DNA from: Heterotrichella gracilis | Taxonomy: Eukaryota > Sar > Xanthophyceae > Tribonematales > Xanthonemataceae | DNA: 64,000 nt | NCBI GenBank assembly: GCA_032358255.1 | Contig: JAULBX010017748.1 | Location: 23,439-87,438 of the forward strand | Reading direction: 5' to 3' | In this document: positions 1 to 10,848 of the stretch, piece by piece | Layout of the letters: every line of letters starts with the position of its first letter | Position numbering within the stretch: position 1 is the first letter of the stretch | Translations under genes and position numbers: made by a program | The notes under the pieces: model-generated | Databases searched by the model: none | What the model saw: only the letters and a program-made list of their open reading frames with translations | Told to the model about the DNA's origin: nothing

Positions 1-3000
1 TGTCATCATGATGTTGGCCATTACCTCCCCTGCTGCGACAGTCATCATGTTCGCAATTACCTCCCCTGCTGGCATTGCATGTGCATCCTCCGGGAGGCAG
101 GGTGCCTGGGGGTCAATGGTGGCATCCAGCTCACCCCTGGCTTGGAGCTCAGTGATTTGGTCGGCGCCTGCAGCATTTACCAGATGAAAATGATCAGTAC
201 ACTGCCAATCTGACTCAGCTTGGAGCTGCTGCTATTATGTCATTCAAATCACCCTTGATACTAACTGTCTCCTGGACCAGCCGTCACCACGATGGGTGCT
301 ATACAGGGCAGAAAGGGTGGGGTGAAGGTTTGCGCTCACTCAGCAGTTCCAGGTAGTTCTCCAGGTGGAAGTTGGTTTTTGCCAGCACCCCCCGCTGCAC
401 AACCGCCTCCTCGTCATACGCCTGTGCAGCCTCAACCTCTGTGGTGAATAGGCCAAGGTACCTGGGGGCCCAAGGGAAGACATTGAGATCTGAAAGGTGG
501 GGGGGGATCAGGGATGGTGAAGCGGGCAGGGACCTGGGAGGTCATACCCTAAAATACCCTTGCATAAAACAGGCTTAAGAGCCCACGCGCACTGGTTTGT
601 ACTTGCGCGTGCCATTTAAACCCCAAACACCAAATCCTAAACCATACATGCTGACTTGTACACCGCAAGTATCCCACAGCACGTTGCGCGTGCCCCACAA
701 CCCACGTGGGTACAACCCTAAACCCTGCACTCCAAACCCTACACCCACCCACTTATACTTGCGCGTGCGCCACATACCCTAAATCCTAAACCCTCAACCC
801 CAAACCTACTAAATTGTACTTGCGCATGCCCCCATATACCAAACCCTGAACCCTGCATCCACTCACTTGTATTTGCGCGTGCCAGCCTGGCCAATGCGCG
901 ACTCCCACCTGCCCTTCTGGTGCCTTGTCACCCCCCGGTACTGGCTGGTGCTGCGGTCAACCCCCTTGCTGTGGCGCCGCAGGGCACCCACAAGCTCTTC
1001 AGAGCTGACCTGGAGCAGAAACCACATGGGAAGCTTAGTGTGGCTATACTTTGGGTATTGTGGTTTAGGATGTGCATGCACAACCTTCGGAAGGCATGTA
1101 GTACATCTTCAAGTTTAATAGTATGCTTCTTTTCTACAATTGAAGAAATACAGCTGAAGAATTAAATGGGGGCTGCAATGCAATATCAACATACATACAA
1201 ACACTCTTTCAAACGTTATGATAGATCTAGTGAATGATAATGTTTTGTCTGGGCTAGGGTTTTACCTGGTCCAGCACAGCCAGCGCCTCCCCATAGTTTT
1301 CCAGGGGGAAATTGAGCACAGTGACCACACCCCGGAATTTAAGTGCAGCCAAATCATATGCCAGGGCGGCAGCTGCCTCAGCTGAATGCCCCCCCAGGTA
1401 AACCTGCTTTCCCCCTTGCCAAATGTGTGCCTCCCAGCGGTTGGTCCTGGAGTGGGCGAGTGAGGGGGGTTGGGAGGGTGAGGTGGGCAGGAGGGTTACC
1501 CTCCTGTCCTCCCCTATGGTTAGGTAGGGGAGGGGAGATACTTTTGACAAGGAGATGAGGTTGAGGTGAGGAAATGATCAGGCGGGGGCCTGAAAGCATA
1601 TAGTTGCCAGGCATTGGTCAACGCACATGTACAACGACACGCAAGGTGAACCTGGATAGTGAACTTTAAAGCAGCATTGCATGGTTTGCGCAAGTAACAC
1701 ACTGCAAAATGGACAGGCAAATCAGCTGGTCCCCTCCCCTTCTCACCTGCAATGGAAGGTGACCCCCTTGAACAGGGAGGGCTCCTTCAGCCGCCGCTTG
1801 GCACCGCTGCTGGCAGGGCTGCTGGGGAGGGGTGCTGGTGCTGCCATCCCCGCTACGCCCTCCCCACTCACATCACCATACGCGCGCTTCCCTAGCATGC
1901 CGGTGGAGCCCTGGGCTTGCATTGCCGTCTGACCGTTTGGTGCAATCATGTAATTTGTGATCGGCGCCGTGTAATTGGTCATTGGGGTCGTGTGATTGGT
2001 CATGTGTGCCATGTGATTGGCTGCCGCGTGGGAGCTGGGGGTCTCATCCCCAGGGTTTGCGTGGGTGTAGCAAAACCCTAGGTTGCCGTCGCCGAACCCT
2101 TGGGTAGGGTAACTCTGCTGCATGCTGGCCAGTGAGCCAGAGGCGCTGCTACCATGGGTTGGGGTGATGGGACCTGCTGACATCACCGACGCAGTGTGTG
2201 CTGATGTCATGATGACGTCACCGCTGTAGGGCTGGGAGTTCTGTGGTGTCATGGTGACATCAGCGCAGTGCTGTTGGGGGTGCTGCCAGGCTTGGTTGAA
2301 ATGGGAGGGGGCGTAGTGGGTGGTGAGGAGGGCACCCACGGGTTTTCCGGAGAGCATGGTGTAGGGATGTTGCTGGGGCATCTCCAGGGGGTATGAGGCA
2401 TTCAGCTGGGAGGGGAGGGGAGTGGTGTATTGCCCTGCGCTAGGGTTTTGCGCAGGCCAGGCGCAGTCCACCATTACGGGGGTGCTGTCCTCTGCATGGC
2501 ACAATGGGAGGAATCCATTCAGCTTTGTACGGTCACAGGAACTGATTGTCATCATGGATGATGACAATGTGCACATGCATACCCAATGCGCCATGATCAG
2601 ACATGTGCATTGAATTCGGTATTTTGCAGGAATGATGGTGATGAGGTGTACGACTTGAATGCCAGGGCCACATGCCAATGCATGTGCTGGCTAGCAGCCT
2701 AGAAAGTGTACAGCTGCATCATGAAGAAGAACCAGCACAAGTGTGATACCTTTACTAATGCATACATGCGTATTGCCTGACACGCTGCGCCATACACCAG
2801 TAGGGACCAAAGGAACCCAGCACCAATATCAATGCATGCATGCGCATCGCCTGTCAGTGATACCACAGCCACCCACCTTGCAGCAGGATGGCAATGTCAT
2901 TGTCATCAAAATACTCCCCCTGATCCACCCATGCGTCATTGTGATGGCATGGCTCAGCCCATGTGGCTACCTCTGAGGTGCCATCTGTCATCACCACATC

Positions 3001-3213
3001 ACCCACAGGCTGGAGCAACTGCTCACAAAACCCTACAAAGCCCTGGCAGAGCCCTAGGGCGGGTGGGGCGCACTGGGCGTCGGGGTGCGCCCACGCGGGG
3101 GTGGTGTGGGGTTGGAGGTGGTGGGTGGCGGTGGGGTGTTCTGAGGTGTATGTGTAGTGGGTGGTGTGGGGGTTCACCACTGTGGAGGTTAAGGGTGCTA
3201 CACAAGTGGACAT
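1..3213 (-). CDS. Double-AP2-domain transcription factor (ANT/AP2 type), 3' end outside window
   Basis: Nuclear DNA-binding regulator of the plant AP2 family. Exons read here: 3213-2877, 2491-1747, 1446-1266, 1009-867, 461-340 and 167-1, all GT-AG with matching phases; the last runs off the window. The first AP2 repeat (about residues 353-412) holds [15 protein letters not shown] and [17 protein letters not shown]. The linker starts [16 protein letters not shown]. The second repeat (about 441-505) holds [33 protein letters not shown] and [12 protein letters not shown]. This two-repeat layout and linker are typical of the AP2/ANT branch; single-AP2 ERF proteins lack them. The N-terminal 350 residues are Gln/Thr/Met-rich and low in complexity. 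The visible C-terminal part contains a short internal repeat (AGEV-AN-M). The ATG at 3213 is the first good start, but an upstream exon cannot be excluded. Targets are unknown. Confidence 0.88.
595..832 (-). repeat. Four degenerate copies of the AP2 exon-4 end inside the next intron
   Basis: The true exon 4 ends at 867 with a donor after the codons for RKYK. Copies of the same exon edge recur downstream in the intron at about 597-613, 655-692, 751-768 and 814-831. Each shows a variant of the plus-strand string ACTTGCGCGTGCC and is separated by CCCTAAA-like spacer. None is followed by usable exon sequence, so these are decoy donor copies. Confidence 0.75.
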
Positions 3214-4533
3214 TGTGGCTGACGCGGCTTAGTTCAAGTCACTTGAAGGATGATCAAGGCAATGATTGCAGGCACTGATTCCAGCAGTGCGCCACACTGT
3301 TGAATGATTTGTAGCGCAGCTGGTGGGCGGATTGATTTTGTGTGTGCGCAAACGTGAGCTGGGATTTTAGCAGAATGCAGGTGGTCACTAGGGTACGGAG
3401 TCCACAATGGTGTTCCAGCAAAGCAAGTGCTTGCGACACTACAACTAGTGTGGCGTTAGGCAAACTCCTTGGCGTTGGTGGTAGGAAGCAATTTGGAACA
3501 CGGCAGTGCACTGCTGCTTATACTTGCGCATGCATGTCGTCAGAGCAATACCCACGTCGTCGTACCTGCGTCCCCCGTCAAACGATGCCGACAGGCTGCG
3601 CGCGCGCAAGACCCCCGTGCGCGCGCATGCATACGCCGCTGCCGCAGCGGCGGTCGGCAGTACCGATCCCAGTGCGCGCGGTCAGAGGTGAGGTGAGGTG
3701 ACCCCTGGTGCGTGCGCCCAACAAACCGGCCGGCGGAATCTCCAGCTGTACGACCCACACTCCGCAGCGGCAGCCTGTCGCCGATTGACAGGAAGGTGTA
3801 TGCTTGAGGGGGGTGGTTTCATGCATATGCATGCAGCGCCTACAGCAGCTGGCGCTGTCACGACGCGCGGTTTGTTGGCTAAGGGAAAGCAAGCATTGAG
3901 CCTCGATCCAATCCTTTCAGCCGTGCGCTTGGTTACGTGTTGCTGGAACGTGCTAAGGAGCCGTGTGTGCTCTGTCCTCGTCTAAAGCCTCGTCCCGATC
4001 CGGCCCTTGCAGCGGCCTTTTTTATTGAGCTTCGGAAGGGAATCCCGGCCGGCACTGGACCTTACGCACAAGCTTGGTGCGTGGACAACAGTGTCTCATA
4101 TCCAACGGGGTTCGACATGTTGGCCACCCAAATCAACGGCAGGGGTATCAAGCGACAGCAACTGGACAGGTTGCGGTGTTGCTTGTCAAGAAGCCTCTAT
4201 GTGGTTGCTCTGTGGATTCAATTTGGCCAAATTGCTTTTAATCATGACTCAGTTCAGCCCTAAAATCAGCGACTGTCTGAAACGGTCCAGTACAACTTGG
4301 CATACCAATGCTGCAGGTTGGAAGCCCAATCGCATGTGCATCAAAATCTCTCATTAGGGTAACTCGCTACCACTAAGTGACTACCCTGCCTGCTGCATTG
4401 CACCCCTCAGAGGTTCTCAATTATGTGTTCAAATGCCATGCAGGCCTACTGTAGCCATTGCCTGACCAACCATTGACCACCCGCAATGGTCACTCCCACC
4501 CTGCCAGGTGGCGCCACCTCAGCCACCTCTTGA
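3214..4533. promoter_or_regulatory. Divergent intergenic region between AP2 factor and kinase
   Basis: About 1.3 kb separates the ATG of the minus-strand AP2 gene from the ATG of the plus-strand kinase, so both promoters should lie here. A GC-rich stretch around 3590-3680 has alternating CG and TGCATGC palindromes. No convincing TATA box or conserved ORF was found; short ORFs here lack protein-like composition. Confidence 0.45.
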
Positions 4534-7500
4534 ATGGCATTGAACCATGTGCGCATCCAGTGGGGGGGGTGCAGAAGGGGAAGGAATAGGCGACACAGCG
4601 CAGGGGGTGTAAGCAGGCACTGGTGGGGGGTGGCGGGGCTGGTGTTGGCTGTGGTGGTGTGCGCTCAGCCCTGGGGTGTGGGGTGTGGGGTGGAGGCAAG
4701 CCGCACCCTCCTTCAGATGGCAGCACCACCACCACCACCCGCCAGGTCACCACCACCAGCCAGGCCACCACCACCCACCAGGCCACCACCACCAGCCAGA
4801 CCACCACCACCATCACCACTGCAGCGCCCACCACCACCTTCACCCCCGCCCTCCCCTCCCCCCCCATCACCACCCTCCCCCCCACCTCCATCCCCACCAC
4901 CAGCACCAGTCCCAACCGCTGCTCCAGCCCCCGAACCAGCCCTCACTTTTTACTCCCCTCTGGCCCCTTCCACATCCATGTTTCCCCCCCTGGAGGGCCC
5001 CAGCGTATTACTCCTAGCCAATGGGTCAGATGGGACAATTTCCAACGGCACGGACAGCACGCTGGGATCCCCAACCATGGATGATCTGATGTCCCAGCAG
5101 CCCATCATGAGCATCGATCGGGCATGGCTGCAGGATCTGTTCAAAAACATCAGCCTGTATGACTTCCTGGTACAGCTGAATGCCACCCTGATAAATCAGA
5201 CGATTTCGTTTGACATCCCCCCTGCGCCCCCAAATGTGGGGGTCATTTTGCCCCCACTTGGCCTGGGGCCGGCACCGGTTGCCAGGCTTTCCCCTCCAGC
5301 AGGTGAGACCCTGCATAAGGGTTGGACTTCTCATACTGCATGGCAATAAAGAGTGTGGTTTAAACTTTACAAACCATTCCTTGCAAAGAAGCAACCAGCG
5401 AGGAAGGTGGACCATGCTGGTTTCAGGTTGTAAAATGAACATGCATTAAGTGTCAGTCATTTGAATACATGGCCTTTGGAGCAGTGTCTGTTGTCAATAT
5501 GGTCCATTCAAAGCCTGATTTTGACACCCTTCTAGGGTGTCAAGCCATGCCTTTTCAATGACCTCCCCCCTCGTCTTCCCTGCATTGCAGGTGTGCGCAC
5601 ACCGCTACCACCCTCCTCCTCCCCTGCTACCTCGACTACCACCAACCGCTCTCCTCCACCACCACCACCACCGCCGCCGCCACCGCCACAATCCACCAAA
5701 TCTCCGCCACCGCCGCCACCCCCTTCCCTTCCAATTTCCTCCAAATCCACCCCCCTGGGGTTGGTTGTGGGGGTGCCACTTGGCATCACCGTGGTGATCC
5801 TGGTCGCAGCCTTTGCAGTCTGGAAGTGCTGGTTCGCCTCACGCAGGTATTAATTCCCTACCTCTGTCTTTGTGCATCACTTTCACATCTTGATTCATGT
5901 ATGTACCCTCCACGGCGTGCTTTTTTTTATGTATAAATATACGTATAATATTCAATGACTTTTGACGTGTTTAAATATCTCTCCATTCAAATGCTTAAAT
6001 CTTTTGACTAGCGCAGCTACTAGGTTTTTAGTTGCCTTTGGGTGGTACCTCATGGTATTTGCCTGGCACAGGCAAAACCAGCCGTCAGGTGCAAACAGCA
6101 CGATCAAGAAGCTGGGGATGGGATCCTCCGTACGGTGGGATTTGCCACACTCGACACCTTCCATGGGAGGAAGGAAAAGTGGCAGCGCAGGGGGCTTGGA
6201 CAATCCCAGCATCCACGCCAATGGAGTGGCTACCACGCCCCGCGGGGGTATGCACCACGCGCGCAGCGCACCTTTGATGGGCGGGGGCGAGCTGGCAAGG
6301 TGAGCTTCACAGGGCTAGTAGCAAGGGTGCAGCGATATTTTCCTATATGGATTGTACCAAAATCATTCATCCCCAAACTTTGGGCCAAAGCCACATTGGT
6401 GTCAATTGTAGTTTTAACGGGTATTTACTTCCGCAGTCGTCATTGTTATGTAATATGATCACCCATTATGCAAACCGTTTACAAACCATGATGGGCTCGG
6501 ATTTGGCAAATGTTCCATAATTTGACGTTGCGATTGTATGTACTTGAAGAATAGTTTAATTGCATTCAATTTGTCCTTTTGTATTCGTATTATGGTGTTT
6601 AACTTCAACGTAATAACTTTTTTTTTTGCTTCAGGCAAGTTGCGCTCTTGGAGCACGCCAGCACAGCGGGCTTGTCCAGTCTGTTTGATGCATCGGAGTA
6701 CACAGGGGTGGAATACGATGAGGAGAATGGGGGAGGAACAAACGCCACAGGCGGCGGGGGTGGAGAGGGTGGGCAAGGGGGCGAGAGGGCGGAGGGTGAA
6801 GGGGGATCTGGGGAGGGCCAGGGCTTGCACAGGGACAACAGCTCAGCGGTGCGTATATAGTGGCGCAGGGAAAACCCCAAACCCTGATCCATAAACCCTA
6901 CAATCAAGTAGCTCAGATATTAAACAGGGACAACAGCTCAGCGGTGCGTACCCATTGGTGCTGGAAATCCCTAAACCCTAAGCAAAATCTCAGCAGTGCG
7001 CATCTGTTGTCTCCATTACTCTAAAATATTTCAGGGTGATACCAGAAACTCTGTCATAAATCAGACTCTTCAATACCTTGAAAAGCACTAGATTCTTCCG
7101 AAATTTAGGATCACTTCCTCCATTATATTAATCTCCTTCACTCACCTGCCCCTCAGCTGCTGGATGTGGACATGTCAAGGGAGGTAACCCTGGAGGAGAA
7201 ACTGGGAGCGGGGGCTTTCGGTGCGGTGTACAGCGCCATGTGGCGAGGCCAGCGTGTTGCCATCAAGATCATGCAGGGGGGGCACGCGGATGCAAGGGAG
7301 CTGGAGAGTTTCAGGTGAGGAGGGGAGGGAGGGTGGGATGCAGCGGTGGTTAAGGTTACAGGGAGGGTGGGATGTAATGGGGGTTAGGGTTTACGGTGCC
7401 CAGCCTGGTTGCGGGGGCACAGTGGACTATCAAGCCCTAGAAGGCATTTTCAAGGAATCCAGATTCTTGCAAATGCCTTCAAGAGACCCTCAATATTTAG

Positions 7501-10148
7501 TCTCTTGTGTTACATACAGGGCATGTGCACCCCCTAAAATCCTAACCCTTAACCTCGTATGCAGGCACGAGGCGAAGGTCCTCCAAGGCCTCAACCATGA
7601 GCGCATAATATGCTTCCTGGCAGCCTGCACCTACTAAAACCCTAAACCCTACATCCTATGTTATTGAACCTAAACCCTAAAACCCTACAGGTTGCCGACA
7701 ATAAACCCTAAACGTCCGATGCAGGCACGAGGTCAAGGTCCTCCGAGGCCTGAACCACGAGCGCATCATTTGCTTCCTGGCGGCTTGCACCTCCCCTCCT
7801 AACATCGCTATTATCCAAGAGCTGGCGGTGGGGGGGTCGCTGTACAACAAATTGCACCCCAGGAATGGGGGGCAGAAATGCTGCTGCCCCATGGAGACCC
7901 TGGAATTGCTGCAGATTGCGCTGGATGTGGCGGACGCGCTGGTGTACCTGCACCCCCAGGTTTGTACCCTTCGCTTTGCTATTATCTTTACACCACGCCA
8001 AAGTTTGTGTGCAATTAATGGTGCCTGTCGGGCTGCAAACGGTAATAGTTTATCCACTTATATGCTCATGTAATTATTTTATCCCCCAGGTGGTGCACCG
8101 AGACCTGAAATCCCAGAATGTGCTGCTGGATGCTGAAGGGAGGGCCAAGGTGTGCGACTTCGGGATTGCAAAAATGAAGGACAGGTGCGCCGATTTGCAA
8201 AGTCTGAAGAAACATTACCCATGCCAGGCCACCCCAATAGGAAATTGCATGCGCAACTGCCTTCAGACTTCTATGCATGGCAAATGAGCATTGTATGTTG
8301 TACGATTGTCTTGGCGCACACTGTGCCTGGCAACCCTACAAGAAGCCCTAACAGCCCACGAAAACCTTTACCATGCTGCAGCACTGGCCTGCTGACCCCC
8401 TGCCCCCCACATCCCCCCAAATGCAGGACATTCCTGTCCACTGCCAACGTCCAGGCCGGCACCCCCGCCTACATGGCGCCAGAGATGTTTGAGGGCCACC
8501 GCATCAGTGAGGCCGTGGATGTGTACTCATTTGGGGTCCTATTGTGGGAGATGCTGACGGGGAGGGTCCCCTGGGAGGACGTGAACTCGCCACTGCAGGT
8601 AGGAAAACCCTAAACCCTATGCTGTAAACCCTAAACCCTACACAAAAGGACTCCCAGATCACCGCAGCCTAGGCCTAGGGGGATGTTGAGATGTTGAGAG
8701 CTCAAGAATCAACCCCTTGCCGCATCGCACACCCCTTCCCCTTGTGATTACACCTCGTGACCTCCCTTCTCAAATCCATCCTACCCTGTCACATTTTGAA
8801 CCCCAACCCTCTCCCACCATAAAATCCCAGCCCTCCTGATTCCCCTCTTTCCTCCCCTCCCACAGGTTATCTACCTGGTGGGTGTGCTCCAGGAGCGGCC
8901 CCCCATCCCCCCCGATGCCCCCCCCCACCTGGCGCACCTCATTCACAGGTGCTGGGGACCGGACCCCCATGCTCGCCCCGCCGTCACTGAAATACGTGAG
9001 AGGCTGCAGGTGAGGACGCAAAACCCTAGGGACGCAAAACCCCCAGGAACGCAAAACCCTAGGATACAATACCCTAGGGCGCAAAACCCTAGGGTTCGTT
9101 GCGAGGACGTCTCCTTTCCTCTTAAAAAATTATGCTGGGTCTGTTTGAGTATATCATGTCTATAAAGTAAAAGAGCATCAGTGCCTCTGCCTTAGATTTG
9201 GGAGTCACAACGATTCACAATGTTTCATAGGGACACATTACTCTTGAAAACATATCTTGTTGGAACATATCCCCTAGCTACTCACCTGTGTAATGCACCC
9301 TGCAGGCCATGCGCCAAATGCACCTGTGCCAGATGCAGCGCCAGGCAAAACAGCCACGGGCAAGCACATCCTCAGCCTCTGCTACAGACCAGCACACCAC
9401 CACCACCACCTCCTCCAGCAGCAGCAGCAGCAGCGACCAATCAGAGAGCAGCACTGATTGCCATGTGGCGCATCATGATCAGGGTGCAAGGGAGGCTGTA
9501 CACCACCAACCAAGCCCAGGAGGAGACCACCCAGCGCACTGTGATATGGATGGAAATTCTGGGAATCCCACAATCCCCAGTAGCGTCCCCGGCAGCAGGA
9601 GGGGGTCTTTCAATGGGGCGCCAAGGGGGGGGGTGACTGGGGGTGCTGATTCAGAGCGGGTGGCGAGTGTGGTTGCTTCAACCAGCGGAATGGATTCAAG
9701 CCAATCATTGTGGAGTAGTAATCGTGATGCCATTGGAGCCTATCATCACTTGACATCGCAATCAAGGTCAGCCAGCATGCCCAGCAGGCTCTCCCCACCA
9801 TCACTCACCACTGGATCAAGCTCCAATTCAAACTCAAACACAGGATCCTGGGGGCTGTACTCACATCCCACCGGTGGAAACCCAGCGCATCAACAGGCGC
9901 TGAGAAGACCCCCTGATGTGGAGGCGCCCCCTCCCCATTTTCACCCCATGCTGCACCCCCCTGGCTGGGTGCACCCCCTACCAAGGGTGGAGAGTGGGCA
10001 GCAGGAGTCGCATGGGGCTGGCCAGCCCCACCTCCCCTTGACACCACGCGCCTTGGGTGTTACCCCCCTTGGACCAGGTGCAGGATTTGGGGAGAGGGCA
10101 GGCGCTTGGCGATCCCGGCGCACATTGTCGTGGGTCCCTGGGATGTGA
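4534..10148 (+). CDS. Membrane receptor-like protein kinase with proline-rich ectodomain (TKL/Raf-like catalytic domain)
   Basis: Ten exons: 4534-5302, 5591-5846, 6072-6299, 6635-6848, 7157-7314, 7725-7959, 8090-8184, 8427-8598, 8866-9009 and 9306-10148. They give a 1037-residue protein with every phase matching. A hydrophobic N-terminal signal or anchor (about residues 31-48) is followed by long P/SP-rich tracts and several N-glycosylation sequons (NGS, NGT, NIS, NAT, NQT). A second Pro tract precedes a membrane span (about 312-334, LGLVVGVPLGITVVILVAAF). After a Gly/Glu-rich juxtamembrane part comes a complete kinase domain: GAGAFGAVY (506-514), VAIK with Lys526, HRDLKSQN (623-630), DFG (643-645) and MAPE (668-671). 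The tail is Ser/Gln-rich. All catalytic residues are present, so it should be an active Ser/Thr kinase sensing the wall or matrix. The ligand is unknown. It converges with the 5-oxoprolinase gene. Confidence 0.9.
6922..7005 (+). repeat. Echoes of kinase exon-4 end and its donor
   Basis: Exon 4 ends at 6848 with GACAACAGCTCAGCG before GTGCGTA. The same exon edge plus donor recurs almost exactly at 6926-6949, and a weaker third copy lies near 6983-7000. Both are in the following intron and both have CCCTAAA-like spacer. Confidence 0.8.
7561..7640 (+). pseudogene. Decayed duplicate of kinase exon-6 start (pseudo-exon)
   Basis: Positions 7565-7635 repeat the start of the real exon 6 (7725 onward), including its GCAG acceptor. 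The translation is HEAKVLQGLNHERIICFLAACTY, against HEVKVLRGLNHERIICFLAACTS in the real exon. The copy then reads an in-frame TAA at about 7634-7636 where the real exon continues. It has no donor. Inclusion would truncate the kinase before the catalytic loop, so only the second copy can be productive. Confidence 0.85.
9010..9095 (+). repeat. Short tandem repeat at donor of kinase exon 9
   Basis: Immediately after the exon 9 donor (9010) the intron repeats a unit like GACGCAAAACCCTAG about five times with small changes. The unit starts within the donor region and contains a CCCTA telomere-like core. Confidence 0.7.
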
Positions 10149-10247
10149 TCTTGGGGGCCAAAAAACAATTAATGGGGCTGCCCCTTTAGGTTTTTGCAGG
10201 GGCTCAGGCTAAGGCTTTACAAGGGTCATGTGACACATGACATGTAC

Positions 10248-10260
10248 TGTAACAATTACA
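10248..10260. terminator. Candidate bidirectional poly(A) signal between convergent genes
   Basis: The string TGTAACAATTACA contains TGTAA on both strands, 3 nt apart. TGTAA is the usual poly(A) signal in chlorophycean algae. The plus copy is 100 nt after the kinase stop. The minus copy is about 590 nt after the 5-oxoprolinase stop, and it is among the few TGTAA matches on that strand there (another at 10217-10221). Confidence 0.5.
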
Positions 10261-10529
10261 ATAACAATGGTTAATAGGGCAACAGCCAGAAACGACGTAT
10301 TGCCTTTTGTGACCTTAAATGGCATATATAAGGGACGTCAAGTCCACGACAAAATAAGTGATACAGTATGCCACGGGGCTCGACCTCCGGGAGGTGCCAC
10401 CGAATGCCTACCACTAGGTTTGAAAAGCTGATACATGTCAATTAAGACTAACGCTCGAGCAGGATCCCCCCTCCGCCTGCACACTGCTATACTTTAATTC
10501 CCCACAAACCCTCAACCCAGGCTACTGCG

Positions 10530-10740
10530 GAGCCAAAGATCAGCCGCTGAGCTGGCGATGGCTGTGGCTCCCTCGTTCCCCTCCCAATCTTGTCATCTCA
10601 CCGATCCCCCTTGCCATCACATGCACACCATCCCCACCCCCCATTGCCAGTAAACTTCCCACACCTATTCCTTCGCCAGCATGTATTGCAGCAGGCATTC
10701 TGCTGCGACCACACCAATCCCCCTTGCGATCGATATCACA
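10530..10740 (-). repeat. Partial copies of the terminal 5-oxoprolinase exon in its 3' flank
   Basis: Plus-strand segments at about 10537-10580 (CAGCCGCTGAGCTGGCG and following) and 10608-10720 (CCTTGCCATCACA... GCAGCAGG) match parts of the terminal exon at 10845-11000. Their order shows a broken tandem duplication downstream of the stop. They cannot be coding in this gene. Confidence 0.65.
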
Positions 10741-10848
10741 CCCACGATCATCACCCTTGATCATTTCCTTGATCACAACACCCCCTGTGATCCCACCAAC
10801 TCCCCCTTCTCCCCTTGCCAGTATTATGTTATTCTTGTCCCCTTGCCA

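Noticed and set aside
3937-4357. Two overlapping plus-strand frames before the kinase
   Set aside because: No start context, signal or splice continuity into the kinase; lies in the divergent promoter.
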